Assembly: GCF_963576615.1 (NCBI RefSeq)
Contig: NC_088716.1
Location: 59,784,228-59,848,227, forward strand
Direction of reading: 5' to 3'
DNA length: 64,000 nt
Source: Watersipora subatra
Taxonomy: Eukaryota > Bryozoa > Gymnolaemata > Cheilostomatida > Watersiporidae
In this document: piece by piece, positions 10,913 to 25,900 of the stretch
Numbering within the stretch: position 1 is the stretch's first letter
Layout: the number at the start of each line of letters is the position of its first letter
Notes under the pieces: model-generated
Told to the model about the DNA's origin: nothing
The model's database searches: none
The model's input: only the letters and a program-made list of their open reading frames with translations
Position numbers and translations under genes: made by a program

Positions 10913-13900
10913 GTAAGTAACAAAACAGTTACATAAGATAACCTCAAGTTCTGTTCTACTTTAATCTGTTTTGGAGTCAAATAGCAAAAAAGAATATGGA
11001 ACAATTACAATTAATTAAAAAATTATTTTGCTCTCTAAAAATCTGTCTAAAATGACATTGATCTGATGTTGAAAGTCGCCAATAAAGGTTAGATTTGTAA
11101 AATCTTTGTTTAAAAAAATTTCAAATACAATGCCTAACTAATTCTTTACTAAGATTAGAGCAACGTCTGTTTGTCCGTCTGTTTGTCCATCTGTTCAAAG
11201 CCATGGTTGCAAGTTGAGAAAAAAGATTGCATCATGTGAGATTCAAACACGTGACATTAGGCTTGGCAGTTCAACAATCTTACACATGCACTAATTGAGC
11301 TCAGCCGCCTCTCCAAATATAATATGTTAACATTGTTATTAGACACTACAAACTGTTTCGGCATGAAAAAAAACAATAGGTGAGCTATCCTACAAGATAG
11401 CTAAATTTTGCCTAATAAACTTACAAATGTAATATTGACTGAAGCATCAGACTTACCTTTCATCAATAAATTAACTATCCTTTGCTTCATTTGGCAGTTT
11501 AGCAATAAAAGTAAGTCATTGTTTTACTTGACTTTTTCAGTGACTACCTTTTTCAGAACTTACCTTTTGGTAAGTTCAAGGTTTTTGCAACAAGCTTATG
11601 CTATAAGTTGACACATAGAATGTGGTATACCTCTTGATATCGGTTAGTATCGATAGCGAGCTAACTTTTCTATAACCTCCTTTAGCCTTCTTTATGTTCT
11701 AACCATGCCCTTCAAATAATATTACTGTTTTGAACAGAGCGATCCTTTTCTCTGTTTGATAACAATATGAGCGCAGTAAGAAAACAAGACATTTTTTATG
11801 AGGATAATTTTAAGACATAAAGAGAGATATAATTTTAAGACATAAAAAGAGATATAATTTTACGACATAAAGAGAGATATAATTTTAAGACATAAAGAGA
11901 GATATAATTTTAAGACATAAAGAGAGATATAATTTTAAGACATAAAGAGAGATATAATTTTAAGACATAAAGAGAGATATAATTTTAAGACATAAAGAGA
12001 GATATAATTTTAAGACATAAAGAGAGATATAATTTTAAGACATAAAGAGAGATATAATTTTAAGACATAAAGAGAGATATAATTTTAAGACATAAAGAGA
12101 GATATAATTTTAAGACATAAAGAGAGATATAATTTTAAGACATAAAGAGAGATATAATTTTAAGACATAAAGAGAGATATAATTTTAAGACATAAAGAGA
12201 GATATAATTTTAAGACATAAAGAGAGATATAATTTTAAGACATAAAGAGAGATATAATTTTAAGACATAAAGAGAGATATAATTTTAAGACATAAAGAGA
12301 GATATAATTTTAAGACATAAAGAGAGATATAATTTTAAGACATAAAGAGAGATATAATTTTAAGACATAAAGAGAGATATAATTTTAAGACATAAAGAGA
12401 GATATAATTTTAAGACATAAAGAGAGATATAATTTTAAGACATAAAGAGAGATATAATTTTAAGACATAAAGAGAGATATAATTTTAAGACATAAAGAGA
12501 GATATAATTTTAAGACATAAAGAGAGATCTAATTTTAAGACATAAAGAGAGATATAATTTTAAGACATAAAGAGAGATATAATTTTAAGACATAAAGAGA
12601 GATATAATTTTAAGACATAAAGAGAGATATAATTTTAAGACATAAAGAGAGATATAATTTTAAGACATAAAGAGAGATATAATTTTAAGACATAAAGAGA
12701 GATATAATTTTAAGACATAAAGAGAGATATAATTTTAAGACATAAAGAGAGATATAATTTTAAGACATAAAGAGAGATATAATTTTAAGACATAAAGAGA
12801 GATTTAATTTTAAGACATAAAGAGAGATATAATTTTAAGACATAAAGAGAGATATAATTTTAAGACATAAAGAGAGATATAATTTTAAGACATAAAGAGA
12901 GATATAATTTTAAGACATAAAGAGAGATATAATTTTAAGACATAAAGAGAGATATAATTTTAAGACATAAAGAGAGATATAATTTTAAGACATAAAGAGA
13001 GATATAATTTTAAGACATAAAGAGAGATATAATTTTTTGTCGACATTGGAGAAACAAAATAATTAATAACTGGAGTTGAATTGTAGCTAAAGGAGAAAAC
13101 TAGGCATCACCAGTATAATTATATAACTACATGTATTTGCTAGATACTTGAGATACCTCAGACCAGAGTAATCAAAAAGGGGATTAGTAATGTGTTATAA
13201 TAATAAAAGTCATACTCTTTCAGTATCAGAAGGTCCTCTCCAAATAGATCAGTTGTAGGGTTTTGCTGAATCCTTTACAAAGTGTGTACAGTCAATAGCC
13301 CAGCTCTTACCCTACGTACATGTGTACTAAATACTTACTCTACATACATGTGTACTAAATACTTACTTGACATACATTTGTAGTAGATACTTACTCTATA
13401 TACATGTGAACTAAATACTTACTCTACATACATGTGTACCAAAAACTTACCCGACATACATGTCTAGTAAATACTTAATTGACATACAAAATGTATATGT
13501 TTACTAAATACTGTAGACTACAACAGCAACTAAACAAGAATGACATATTAGTTATTTTCTGGCTGTGGTTTTTAATGCAGTTCTAGTACAGTATCAAGTG
13601 TGTTGAGTAAATAAAAAGTGTGCCTCAATTTTATTAATAACCTGTTACTTAATAAAAACATTTCATAAAACAACAATAACATATATTGTTTGAAAACTGT
13701 GATCTATATTTATATTTTTCTTTGTTTGTATGTGTTTGTAATTGTCCAGCTGTAGCTATTAAAACCTTAAAATCAAAATTCCACATTCTAATTAATTAGA
13801 ACTCATGGAGATCGCAACGCAGGATTTAAATTCATGCGCTCTACCATTAAGCTATACAAGACGTATTGACCAAAGACGTTATCATATATTCTATAGCGTA

Positions 13901-16900
13901 TGCACATGCTAAATTACGCATTATTTAAAACTCTACAAACTATACCAACTCTATAAAACACGATGCTTTTTCATGTTTTCTTGAACATCTATTTTTGTTT
14001 TTCCATAAGGTTCAATTGCTATATCACGGTCAAGGCCAATTCTTTTTTACCCGGACAATGGTATTATTTCAATAGGAAGAGCCTCGAAATTTTCTCTTTG
14101 TTCGGCAAACCAAGACAGTAGGCTACGATATCTCATTTTTAAATGTGTACCAGTATCAAGAGGTACCAGTATCGTTATATTCAAATTTTTGATGGATAGT
14201 TTCAGGTGGAACAGTAATCTTTTTATACACACACTTCTATGCAAGAATTGTTATTATTAATTCAACATATTCAGAAATTTTATTTTGTTTTCTCACCGGT
14301 ATTATTTGGATCAATGCCAAATCATCTTTTATTGCAATCAAAGCAAAACAGACCTAGTTTAGCTATTACTTACTATTTCACATTTACATCTAAACCCTTT
14401 TATAATTGTTTTACTTTTTTTAATTTGTTAGACCTGCACAAAACCTTTTCTTCATGATATAAAGTTTAAAAGTTACAGTTGTTTGACAAAGCTTGAAAAC
14501 CATTACAGTTGTTTTTATTTTCTCTCTTAATTTATTTCAACTACACAAAACACTTTTCTCATGATATGTAGTTTGAAAGTTAAAACGGAAATTGATGTTA
14601 TATGTTAAATACAAATCAATTTCCTGTGCAAAGATTTTCTATTACCCGGACAATTCTGGGTATTACAACTACATAGTAACTACATATATAAATTCAGTGT
14701 CTGTTTTTCATGTGACCGGTTGTAGTAATAAAGCTACAGAAATGAAAAAACCTGTTGCGCATTGGATTTTAACTAGTAACCTCCAAGCGGGCTTTCCACT
14801 ATGCCATGCAGCTACATTGCTACACAATGGAATAATTGTGGTAATAATTATTACACCAGTTAAATACTTGCACTTGAAGTGCTTGCAAAAATACTATTAG
14901 TTACTACTAAGGCGCTTGACTGTAACGTAACGATTATCAGCAAGCTGGCTTCGGACAGCTTTGGGCACGGATCTTAGTGTAGTAAAGATTTAGACTAGCA
15001 TAGGTTACTAGCTTAAATTACTCAAATTGGTTGGGGAAAAAAACTTAGCCATTGGCAACTAAATTTAACAACTAATGCTTATTTTTTTGTGCAAAAACCT
15101 TTTTTATTATCCGTCTAATAAATAATTATATTATTATGTGTTATTATTTTATTATGCAACTCCAGATATTCAGCTAGTTATGAATATGTTTATCGCATTA
15201 GCTATATTTGCTATGACACTACAATAGACTTTTTTTATTGATCCGGACTAGAGGATTATCTTACATGTATATTGAGTTTACAGTATCTAATCGTAGCTTT
15301 TAAACCATTGATTATGATACAATTAAACTGTGATGTAGATCAAAGAGTGGCTGTCACCTTTGCTTATATAAATTTTAGCCATTTTATAGAGCAACCTTCC
15401 ATTCGCTATGACAGATTAGCAGAGAAAAATGTGTACCATTTTAAGTTGGAGCTAACTTGGGAACTTTCTATGCTTTATACAGATAACAGTGGAGTTCAAT
15501 GGGTAAGTATCATAATAATTCTGTGTTCAGTTATAGAAAGTTCTAGTACAAAATCTATTGTTGCTATTAGTAGACTATGTATTAGCCTAAGCTGTCTTCA
15601 TTGGTTTGTTCACCGTGACTAAGGTAGGTACCTACTGATGATACTTTCTTATAATCATAGCACTTGATATTTTTTTATACATCGTGAGTAACTTTTTAGA
15701 TTCACGAAGTAGTTATTCTCTTTTTTTGGTGTACTCTACAAATCCTTCAACTTTTTCGGAAATATCGTATTGATAAATCTGTGTTTAAAATTGTCAACTT
15801 CTACAACTGTATTCAAACTCACTGCTACAAATATTACATGTAATTATTCTTACTCACTTTTTGGCAGGTCCAAATTTTTGATGCAAACATAGATCAGAAG
15901 TAGACATCTTGAAATATGCGTAGAAATAGCCTGTGTACTCGTAAAGAACAATAATCTGAGTACCCTCTGCAACAATAGCTTGTGCACTATTTAAAACAAT
16001 AGACTGTGTACCCATTAAGAACAATAGCCTGTGTACCCTTTATGAACAATAGCCTGTGTAACCTTTAAGAATAATAGGCTGTGTACCCTTTATGAACAAT
16101 AGCCTCTGTACATTGTAGGAACAATAGCCCATGTGCTCTTTAGGAACAATAGCCGCTATTCTTCAAACTCCTTAGCTTTCCATACTGGTATTTGGGTAAA
16201 CAATCTTCTTCGAGAGCATTTTATAGATATGAAATATCTAGAGAAAGATCTCTCGTTCATGTCACTCCTGTTCACCATGACCATAGTTAAGTTTTCTTCC
16301 TATTTACATGTGCATTATCATGGCTAGCTTGCGGTAGATCAGTGGAGTCATAGAAGTATAAAAAGATATTGTACTTGATACGACTGTAAGAAAAATGGGT
16401 AGCTGCTGCAATATCAGAAGCGTTTGTCTTGTCTTCCACTACCTCTGTCGACGAAAAACGCAAAAAACATGAAAAACAAACATTTTAACATAGTACTACA
16501 CTATGTTCTCAGAATGTTGACTTAGAAAAAGGCGGGCATCTGTATGCCTCACTAAATGGAACAAGAACTTTGCTAGAACCAGCAAATGTGGTGACACTAG
16601 ATGGATTTCAGACAAAGTATATCGCCATCAACGGTCAGATACCCGGACCAACCATTGAAGTGCCTCTGGGAGCCACGGTAAGCCTTCAAGATCATTTCTG
16701 TAACAGCCAGTTTCAATCAAACACCATTTTATGATGACCGATGCAAACTTTTTAGTAGCTGCAACTATTTTTAACTGGTATCTCAAACACTTGCCATAAA
16801 CAAAATATACTCAGCTAGCATGTTAGTAGTCTAACAGAACCATAGATGCAATATACTCAGCTAGCATGTTAGTAGTCTAACAGAACCATAGATGCAATAT

Positions 16901-19900
16901 ACTCAGATAGCGTGTTAGTAGTCTAACAGAATCATAGATGCAATATACTCAGATAGCATGTTAGTAGTCTAACTGAACCATAGATGCAATATACTCAGAT
17001 AGCATGTTAGTAGTCTAACTGAATCATAGATGCAATATACTCAGCTAGCATGTTAGTAGTCTAACAGAATCATAGATGCAATATACTCAGATAGCGTGTT
17101 AGTAGTCTAACAGAATCATAGATGCAATATTCTAAGCTAGCATGTTAGTAGTCTAACTGAATCATAGATGCAATATACTCAGCTAGCATGTTAGTAGTCT
17201 AACAGAATCATAGATGCAGTATACTCAGCTAGCATGTTAGTAGTCTAACAGAACCATAGATGCAATATACTCAGATAGCATGTTAGTAGTCTAACTGAAT
17301 CATAGATGCAATATACTCAGCTAGCATGTTAGTAGTCTAACAGAATCATAGATGCAATATACTCAGATAGCGTGTTAGTAGTCTAACAGAATCATAGATG
17401 CAATATTCTAAGCTAGCATGTTAGTAGTCTAACAGAACCATAGATGCAATATACTCAGCTAGCATGTTGGTAGTCTAACAGAATCATAGATGCAATATAC
17501 TCAGCTAACATGTTAGTAGTCTAACAGAATCATAGATGCAATATATCCAGCTAGCATGTTAGTAGTCTAACTGAATCATAGATGCAATATACTCAGCTAG
17601 CATGTTAGTAGTCTAACAGAATGTATTACTTCTGCTATTCTCAATGTTACTAGTTTTAAATAAACCGCTTGTACTTCAAAAAACCTCAAATGACCTGCTG
17701 CGCTAAATGCTGGGCTAAAGATTCAAATATTTTACTGCTACTATTATCCTGACAGTCTAGTGTGAAAGATCATCAGGTGTGCTGACTAAGCACATGAAAT
17801 ACTAATGCGCACAATTATTAAGAGATAATGGAATGCAGTTGATAGGTGCAAGTATTACTGTGTTGGGCTTCTAAGCTAAACTTCATAAGTTCATGTACTG
17901 TTCAAGAAAACTTTTTTCTAATCTCCAAAAGTGGTTTCAGACAAACACGGCATTAAAATTAAGCATTATTTGCTAAATTTAGTTGCCATTGATTAAGTTT
18001 CCTTACTCAATAAGCTTGAGTAACTTGTGCTAATATAAATCTAATATAAATGGTTTCTGAAGCCATTTATATTAGATTTATATTAGATATTTAGATATAT
18101 ACATAACGTAATTGTTATAAGCAGTGGCTTCTGAAGCCAATTTGCTGATAATCGTTAATTGTTTATATTCATTATGTTAAGTATCAAACATCATTGCGCA
18201 AGTATGCATAATTCTGCTGCATAAGCATGTGCACAAGTATTCCATAGTATGACAAAAACAGCGTAATGTAATGGATAGCACACCTGTTTGCAGAACTGGT
18301 GGTTTCGAGTTCATATTCGGGGTAAACTGGGTTCCCGTTGCTAGATTAAATTGTTTTGAATTGACACACGGATGAAAAACACAGATCTATATATATACAT
18401 ATATTCTAGCCAAACACCCAGTGTTGTGTGGGTATTAAAAGCAGCTTATAAACAAAGGCAATCAATGTAGGGCCCCCCCCTCCCCCGCCATCAGCTTGGC
18501 ACATTGCCAATGGCTAATTTAAGTAAGCTAGTATCCGTATTGCTAAACTTACTAATAAGAGCTGTGAGAGCAAGCTTTAGTGATGTTGGGCAGAATGTAA
18601 TGCAAAGTTGCTAGGCATGTTTTTATTAAGATAACAGCTCATATCACCAAGGAATCTGTTGCAACTTGCATAACTCAATAGGTTAGGTAATCGACTGATG
18701 AACAGGAGGTTTTGAGATCAAATATTTTGCGATACGGATTTTTCATTGCTAGATAATAATCAGCTGTAGCTGGACAGGTCGAACAACAGACGAATGATGA
18801 CAAGTTTCGAGGTTTCTCCCAAAACCAAACACGAGTGGAGCAATTGTTTGGGAGGTCTATAATAAATGCATGTGGACACAACTCACGAAAATTATTCATC
18901 AACATCTTCGCAAACCCTTGTACCGAAATCTCATCAACAAATTTAACCATTTTTCAATAGAGTCTTTTAAGTATAATAACGATACAAAACACATATAATT
19001 CTATTTAAATATGTAAACAAGTCTTTATTATTTGTAGACAATATCCTAAACCTTACCCATCTGACAAGATTATACACAAATAGGCAGATTAATTTGGCCT
19101 AAATTTGCAATAAAAAAACTTGACAAGCTATTTTAATCAAATTTAAGACCGGCCAACGATACCCCAATAAAGCCGTGCGACAGATAATAGAACTACTATT
19201 AGGCAAGGCGCATTTACTATTCACCAGTCTATAGCATTGTCTAATTGCCGAAGGTTTCTAATATTTTTCCGTTTTTCATATCTTGCAAAAATATTTAATT
19301 ATAAGAATAATTGTTCATTTTATAAAATAATTATGAGATTTAATTATAAGAATATTTACTCAAATTTATTTATTCGCAGGTTTTTGTAATAAATGTAGAC
19401 CGTTTGAGGCTTAGACCGATTTACAGGTACGAAATTGCAGTACACAGTTTTGTCAGCCTGTTTTTTTAAATTACCGAAGGTTTCATTAAATTATTTAAAA
19501 CGTTAACCAAAATTTTTTACATCTTATGTACAAGCTAGGGCTGAACTACAATGCCCCTTTATGACGAGAACATTTTTTTATTTCACTCTGGTTTGCAGAA
19601 AACTTTCAGACGCGTGAACGCTCAGACTTGCTTTCTGTTAAAGATCGCTATCAAAACCATTCTACATTCAACACAACCAACTTTCACACTGTGTTTATTA
19701 CTCAGCAGTTGCCATTTTACTTCTAATTTTGCATTTCAGAGATATAATAAACATATTTCCTTATTGCTGTTAAATTACATAAATTACAGTAGGTTAGGCC
19801 TACAGCTTTAATTGATATTCATTTTATTGTTGTAAACATAGGTTTGAGATAGTAGTGGATTAGGTGTGATTTTTACAGCCTTTTGCTTTGCATAATTGAA

Positions 19901-22900
19901 TTTTTGAATTTAATTTCAAAACAACTTGACAACTACTATGGACATACAACTTTCCAGAAGACCACGTCGTGGCCGACGCAGTGGCCGCCCACGTATCTCT
20001 CAATTATTACAGCTCAATAGGAGGATAAATTGAAGGTCCTCACAGCAACCATCAGCATCAAATGCTAATGTTCAACAACAAGCTACTCAAATTAATAACA
20101 ACAACTAATCTGATTCAGAGAATTCTTTAGTAGATGTTGTAGGCGATGTAAATGACATGATCTTGGCAGCCTCTTTGTTTCCAGGTGATGATCATGATTT
20201 TATGGACATCATTGATCATGAAAGTTTTGCACAAAACAATATCGCTCCTCCAAATGCTGCCCCCTTCATCATACTCCTCATTTTCAATCTTTAGATTGTC
20301 CTGATTATCAAGAACTGCGTAACAACTTTCTAGGCAGACTTGACAACATATCACAGCTCACATGTACTGGATGTAATGAAAAACATTTCATTACATACAA
20401 TGCTCAAATACAATTATGTCATACGTGCAAACAAGTTCTCCTGTCAAATTCCTAGATTACTAGAATTTCCTTTTTGAAGTCGTGCTATCTCCAGCTTATT
20501 TTATATTATTTCGAACAACTTTCATTTACACTATACTCTGTCAATTCCTGTTGATAACTATTTTTTCAACAACCAGCACTACCCTTTTTTTTCCATTATC
20601 ACTTATTCTATTATCAGGTCGTGGGCTGTATGACAGGAGAATTTCTAGTATATATATATATAGATTTAATAGAAAAATGCTGGGGCATCGCAACATTTAT
20701 AGTGATTCGTAATTTTAATGTTCGACTGACTAAGTTGCTGGGCTATTGCCGCTCTGGACATCTTACATTGGTACTGTGTCAGAGTCTCAGCTCATGTGTC
20801 TTTTTCTGTAGGTTTACGTGAAAGTTAAGAACAAATTGCTAACAGACAGTGCAACGATCCACTGGCATGGATTAAGGCAGCGAAACACTCAGTGGTCTGA
20901 TGGAACAGCTTATGTCTCACAATGTCCTATTCCACCCAGCAGCACATTCACTTATAAGTACTTAGATAAACACACCCAGCAGCACATTCACTTATAAGTA
21001 CTTAGATAAACACACCCAGCAGCACCTTCACTTATAAGTACTTAGATAAACACACCCAGCAGCACTTTCACTTATAAGTACTTAGATAAACACACCCAGC
21101 AGCACCGTCACTTATAAGTACTTAGATAAATACACCCGGCAGCACCTTCACTTATAAGTACTTAGATAAACACACCCAGCAGCACCTTCACTTATAAGTA
21201 CTTAGATAAACACACCCAGCAGCACCTTCACTTATAAGTACTTAGATAAACACACCCGGCAGCACCTTCACTTATAAGTACTCAGATAAACACACCCGGC
21301 AGCACCTTCACTTATAAGTACTTAGATAAACACACCCAGCAGCACATTCACTTATAAGTACTTAGATAAACACACCCAGCAGCACATTCACTTATAAGTA
21401 CTTAGATAAACACACCCGTCAGCACCTTCACTTATAAGTACTCAAATAAACACACCCGGCAGCACCTTCACTTATAAGTACTTAGATAAACACACTCACT
21501 AGCTACCTGGGAATACATCGTTTCAATCTTTTCTACCTCTTTCAATGATATTTTCATTTATTAATTGCTAGTACATAGTTTTTGTTTTTAAAAGGCCTCC
21601 TTTCTTATGAAAATCATTAGTTTCATTTCTTCCTATCACCAGAAATAGAATCTTATGAGAAAATGAAGAAGTGAGTTCTTTAATCCATGACTAACATATT
21701 CAACAAGACTGTCATGCTGGGGTGAAGGTTGTATACCCAGGCCAGGCTCTCATTTAATTGCATTTTTCTTCTCCATAAATTATAGTTGAATTCTAAGAAA
21801 TACACATAACCTGAAGCATAAATCAGCAGCCAATGTGTAAACATCAGTACATTTACTTGCTACCCAAAACAACAAATGAATTACCAGTACGTGTTGTTTC
21901 CGATTATGCGTGCCATAGTTTTGGGTGGATCATTCCCAATATTAATAGTTTAGGAAATTGTGAAATTTAAGCTAAGATTACGAAAAGCTATAAATATTCA
22001 TGTTAAGTAAGCTTGTGTTGTGCTCTGAATATGTGATGATATATTGGTTATTGTGTTATACCCTGAACATGTGATGATATATTGGTTATTGTGTTATACC
22101 CTGAATATGTGATGATATATTGGTTATTGTGTTATACCCTGAATATGTGGTGATATATTGATTATTGCGTTATAATCTGAATATGTGATGATATATTGGT
22201 TATTGTGTTATACCCTGAATATGTGGTGATATATTGGTTATTGTGTTATACTCTGAATATGTGATGATATATTGGTTATTGTGTTATACTCTGAACATGT
22301 GATGATATATTGGTTATTGTGTTATACTCTGAATATGTGGTGATATATTGGTTATTGTGTTATACCCTGAACATGTGGTGATATATTGATTATTGTGTTA
22401 TACCCTGAATATGTGGTGATATATTGGTTATTGTGTTATACCCTGAATATGTGGTGATATATTGGTTATTGTGTTATACCCTGAATATGTGGTGATATAT
22501 TGGTTATTGTGTTATACCCTGAATATGTGATGATATATTGGTTATTGTGTTATACCCTGAATATGTGGTGATATATTGATTATTGCATTATAATCTGAAT
22601 ATGTGATGATATATTGGTTATTGTGTTATACCCTGAATATGTGGTGATATATTGGTTATTGTGTTATACCCTGAATATGTGATGATATATTGGTTATTGT
22701 GTTATACCCTGAATATGTGGTGATATATTGATTATTGCGTTATAATCTGAATATGTGATGATATATTGGTTATTGTGTTATACCCTGAATATGTGGTGAT
22801 ATATTGGTTATTGTGTTATACTCTGAATATGTGATGATATATTGGTTATTGTGTTATACTCTGAACATGTGATGATATATTGGTTATTGTGTTATACTCT

Positions 22901-25900
22901 GAATATGTGGTGATATATTGGTTATTGTGTTATACCCTGAATATGTGGTGATATATTGGTTATTGTGTTATACCCTGAATATGTGATGATATATTGGTTA
23001 TTGTGTTATACCCTGAATATGTGGTGATATATTGGTTATTGTGTTATACCCTGAATATGTGGTGATGACTTGATTGCTGTGTTATACCCTGAACATGTGG
23101 TGATGACTTGATTGCTGTGTTATACCCTGAACATGTGGTGATGACTTGATTGCTGTGTTATACCCTGAACGTGTGGTGATGACTTGATTGCTGTGTTATA
23201 CCCTGAACATGTGGTGATGACTTGATTGCTGTGTTGCAATCTGAGCATGTAATCATGAATATGTTGTGTTGTAATTTGAGTATGTGATGGTATACTAATT
23301 GTGGTGTTACACTCTGAGCATGTGATGATGGACTTATTGTTGTGTTAGTTTCTAAACATATGATGGTGTTCTAATTGTGGTGTTATACTCTGAGCATGTG
23401 ATGGCATAATAATTGCGGTGCTATAGTTTGAACATGTGATGATGGGCTTATGTTGTGTTAGGCTCTGAACAGGAGTGGTGGACTTTTTTATTCTTAGTAA
23501 TTTAAACATGCGTACCTTAATCGTTATAATTGAACATATTACAGACAAACAGTCACTTAAATTTATATACATAAAGTGTACAACATTAGGGAGAGTATAT
23601 AGTAGACTACTTTATACTAATAAACATGTTTTAGACCTACTGGTGTATATATTATGTATATATTACTAGAGGCATCATACAGTATGCTACTGTATGGTAA
23701 GAAAATACATTATTGGCCAACTGTTGTATATATTATGTATAACTTTTCTTGTATTTGATTGACAGATTTGTTGCGGATCTTGCTGGAACTTTTTGGTATC
23801 ACTCGCACCTGGACATGCAGAGGATGGACGGGTTGTTTGGAGCTCTGATAGTTCATGACACGTCTAGACCTTCCTTTCCATCATTCACAGTTCAAATTCA
23901 TGACTGGCTTCACATGGACTCTGATCAGTTTGCCACAGACCTTTATGGTCCAGAAGATGGAATAGCTCTGTATAGACGTGAGTTTTGGAGTAAAGTACCG
24001 TAATATTGATTCCAGCTGCATAGGGATGAAATGGATAAATAGTAGGCCATTTTTAATTTTTGATAATTTTCTTTTTTTTCAATACTTCACAGATGGGCAT
24101 CAACTCACTCATTATTTCTTTTGCATCCCTGTTGTGCATCCATTGTTTCTAGTTTATAGTAGTAACAATTGTTCGTGCTCCTGGCCAGAGCAAATGAACA
24201 AATTCAGTTGCATTGCATTTACATGTATATATAATATATCTTTTATAGTATTATATAATAGTATTATAAATATTATATATTTTGTTATACACATTATATA
24301 TAAGATATAACATGTAATATATTATATTTGATATATATAATATATACATAATATAATTATATATAAAATTTCTATACATTGTTAGAATAACTTTATTAAT
24401 AAATGCACTCATTGTTACAAGAATGTGGCAAAAGTTGATGGCAACCTAACTTTTCTTAACAAAATAAACTTTGATGACCAGATTCGTTTTATTATATCAT
24501 TGAACTTGCATTAAAAAGGGAGACAAGTACAAGCCTAAAGATTACTGCTCCCTTGCCCATTTTGGCAGCGATTCCTGACAGATATGATGACTTGGCAGAG
24601 GAAGATGTCGGAGATCTAAAGTCTGACTCTTTCCTTATCAATGGACGAGGCCGGTTTAACAATAACTCAGCACCGCTGACAGTTCATAAGGTCACCTCTG
24701 GACAGCAGTATCTGTTCAGGTTTATCAATACAGGCTTCGACAACATGATTGAGGTAGTCTAGTTCAAAAAATTGTTTCATGATGTTTCAGTTGTTGAAAA
24801 TTCAAATACACTGTTTTCATGCTTTGAACTAATTTGGAGTTGCCTGCTGCTGACGAGTTCAACTCTTACCAGTTCAGCGATTCGGCATTGCACCATAGAT
24901 TTTTCCAAGATTTGTGATGTATCCCTTGAAACAAATCTTGTTAAAGTAGATTGGCTTTTAGGTCAAGGTCATTTTTCAATTCATGTTTCAACTAGTTGCG
25001 CTAAAAAGAAATTATTTGAAAATCTTTATACGAGCAACTTATCCTTTGCATGTAAATGTTATAGTGAAGGCAAAAATTCAAACTGAAACAATAGTAAGTA
25101 ATAGCAGAAAGTTTTCGTAGCAGAGATCCATGTGGTTGTTTGCTGAATTTTTTTACTTCCAGTGGGGAGAGCTTAGCCAAATATTATCAATTCAAGTCTA
25201 TCAGGAGTGAGCGTTTTTATGATGTCAAAGTACTTTCACAGCAAATGCTTTCACACAAATTTAGCAAATGTATTCGAATGAAGAAAATGTAATAATAGTA
25301 GATTGTGGCACAGCCTCCTTCACTTCATTATATCTTTTGCTTTTCAGGTGTCAATAGACAACCACAAGATGACAGTTATTGGTACTGACAGCTCAGAGGT
25401 AGAGCCTGTTATAGTGGACTCGGTGTTTCTGGCTATTGGAGAGAGAGTAGATGCTCTTATTACTGCTTGGAAAATGTCAGGTGAAGTCATAGTTATCAAA
25501 TGAGAACACTTCTTGCTATGCCATTATTCAATACAACTAATTCCAGTCTATCTAGCATTTATCATATACATGTATGTAGCTGGGACCATTGCTTAGAGAA
25601 GGTCCTCTGCAAATATTTTTCCATAGAAAATATCTTCAGTGTTAAAAAGTTAAACTATTCGACAGATGTCTACTGCACTCGCGCTAAAAGATTTTGAGTG
25701 ACAAAGTGTGAGAGTTTCATTAAGTTTACAAAGAAAGACAATTTTTCTATCCCTGCATTTTCCCGCTGTAAATGGGTTTGCAGTTTCTCGCACTTACAAT
25801 CGTAGAAGCGGTCAAATTCAAACTCATGTGAAACCAGTTCGCTTTGCTAAATTTGTGCACATGCATTTGCTAAAAGAGTATTATTGCCATCATAAAATCT

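Larger units (their letters stand above)
10913..15378 (+). other. Intron 1 of gene A
   Basis: Holds a SINE-like repeat (11140-11310), the 25-bp satellite (11806-13036), a 28-bp minisatellite (13310-13500), a short tRNA-like head on the minus strand (13795-13865) and a copy of the CCGGGTA-ended interspersed repeat (14010-14680). The rest is unremarkable AT-rich sequence. Confidence 0.6.
16678..20811 (+). other. Intron 3 of gene A
   Basis: Holds the 46-bp array (16807-17622), a short palindrome of AATATAAATCTAATATAAAT type (18032-18085), a SINE-like head (18262-18420) and a broken transposon-like reading frame (19938-20453). The remaining sequence is AT-rich and without recognised features. 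Confidence 0.6.

Noticed and set aside
15272..15378. Upstream extension of gene A exon 2 as an alternative N-terminus
   Set aside because: No signal peptide and no good ATG context; a clear acceptor (TTTTAG) lies at 15378 and the similarity to gene B starts after it.
24553..25503. Gene A as a decayed copy because its reading frames are short
   Set aside because: The short frames are exons; joining at GT-AG sites restores one open frame with all copper ligands.
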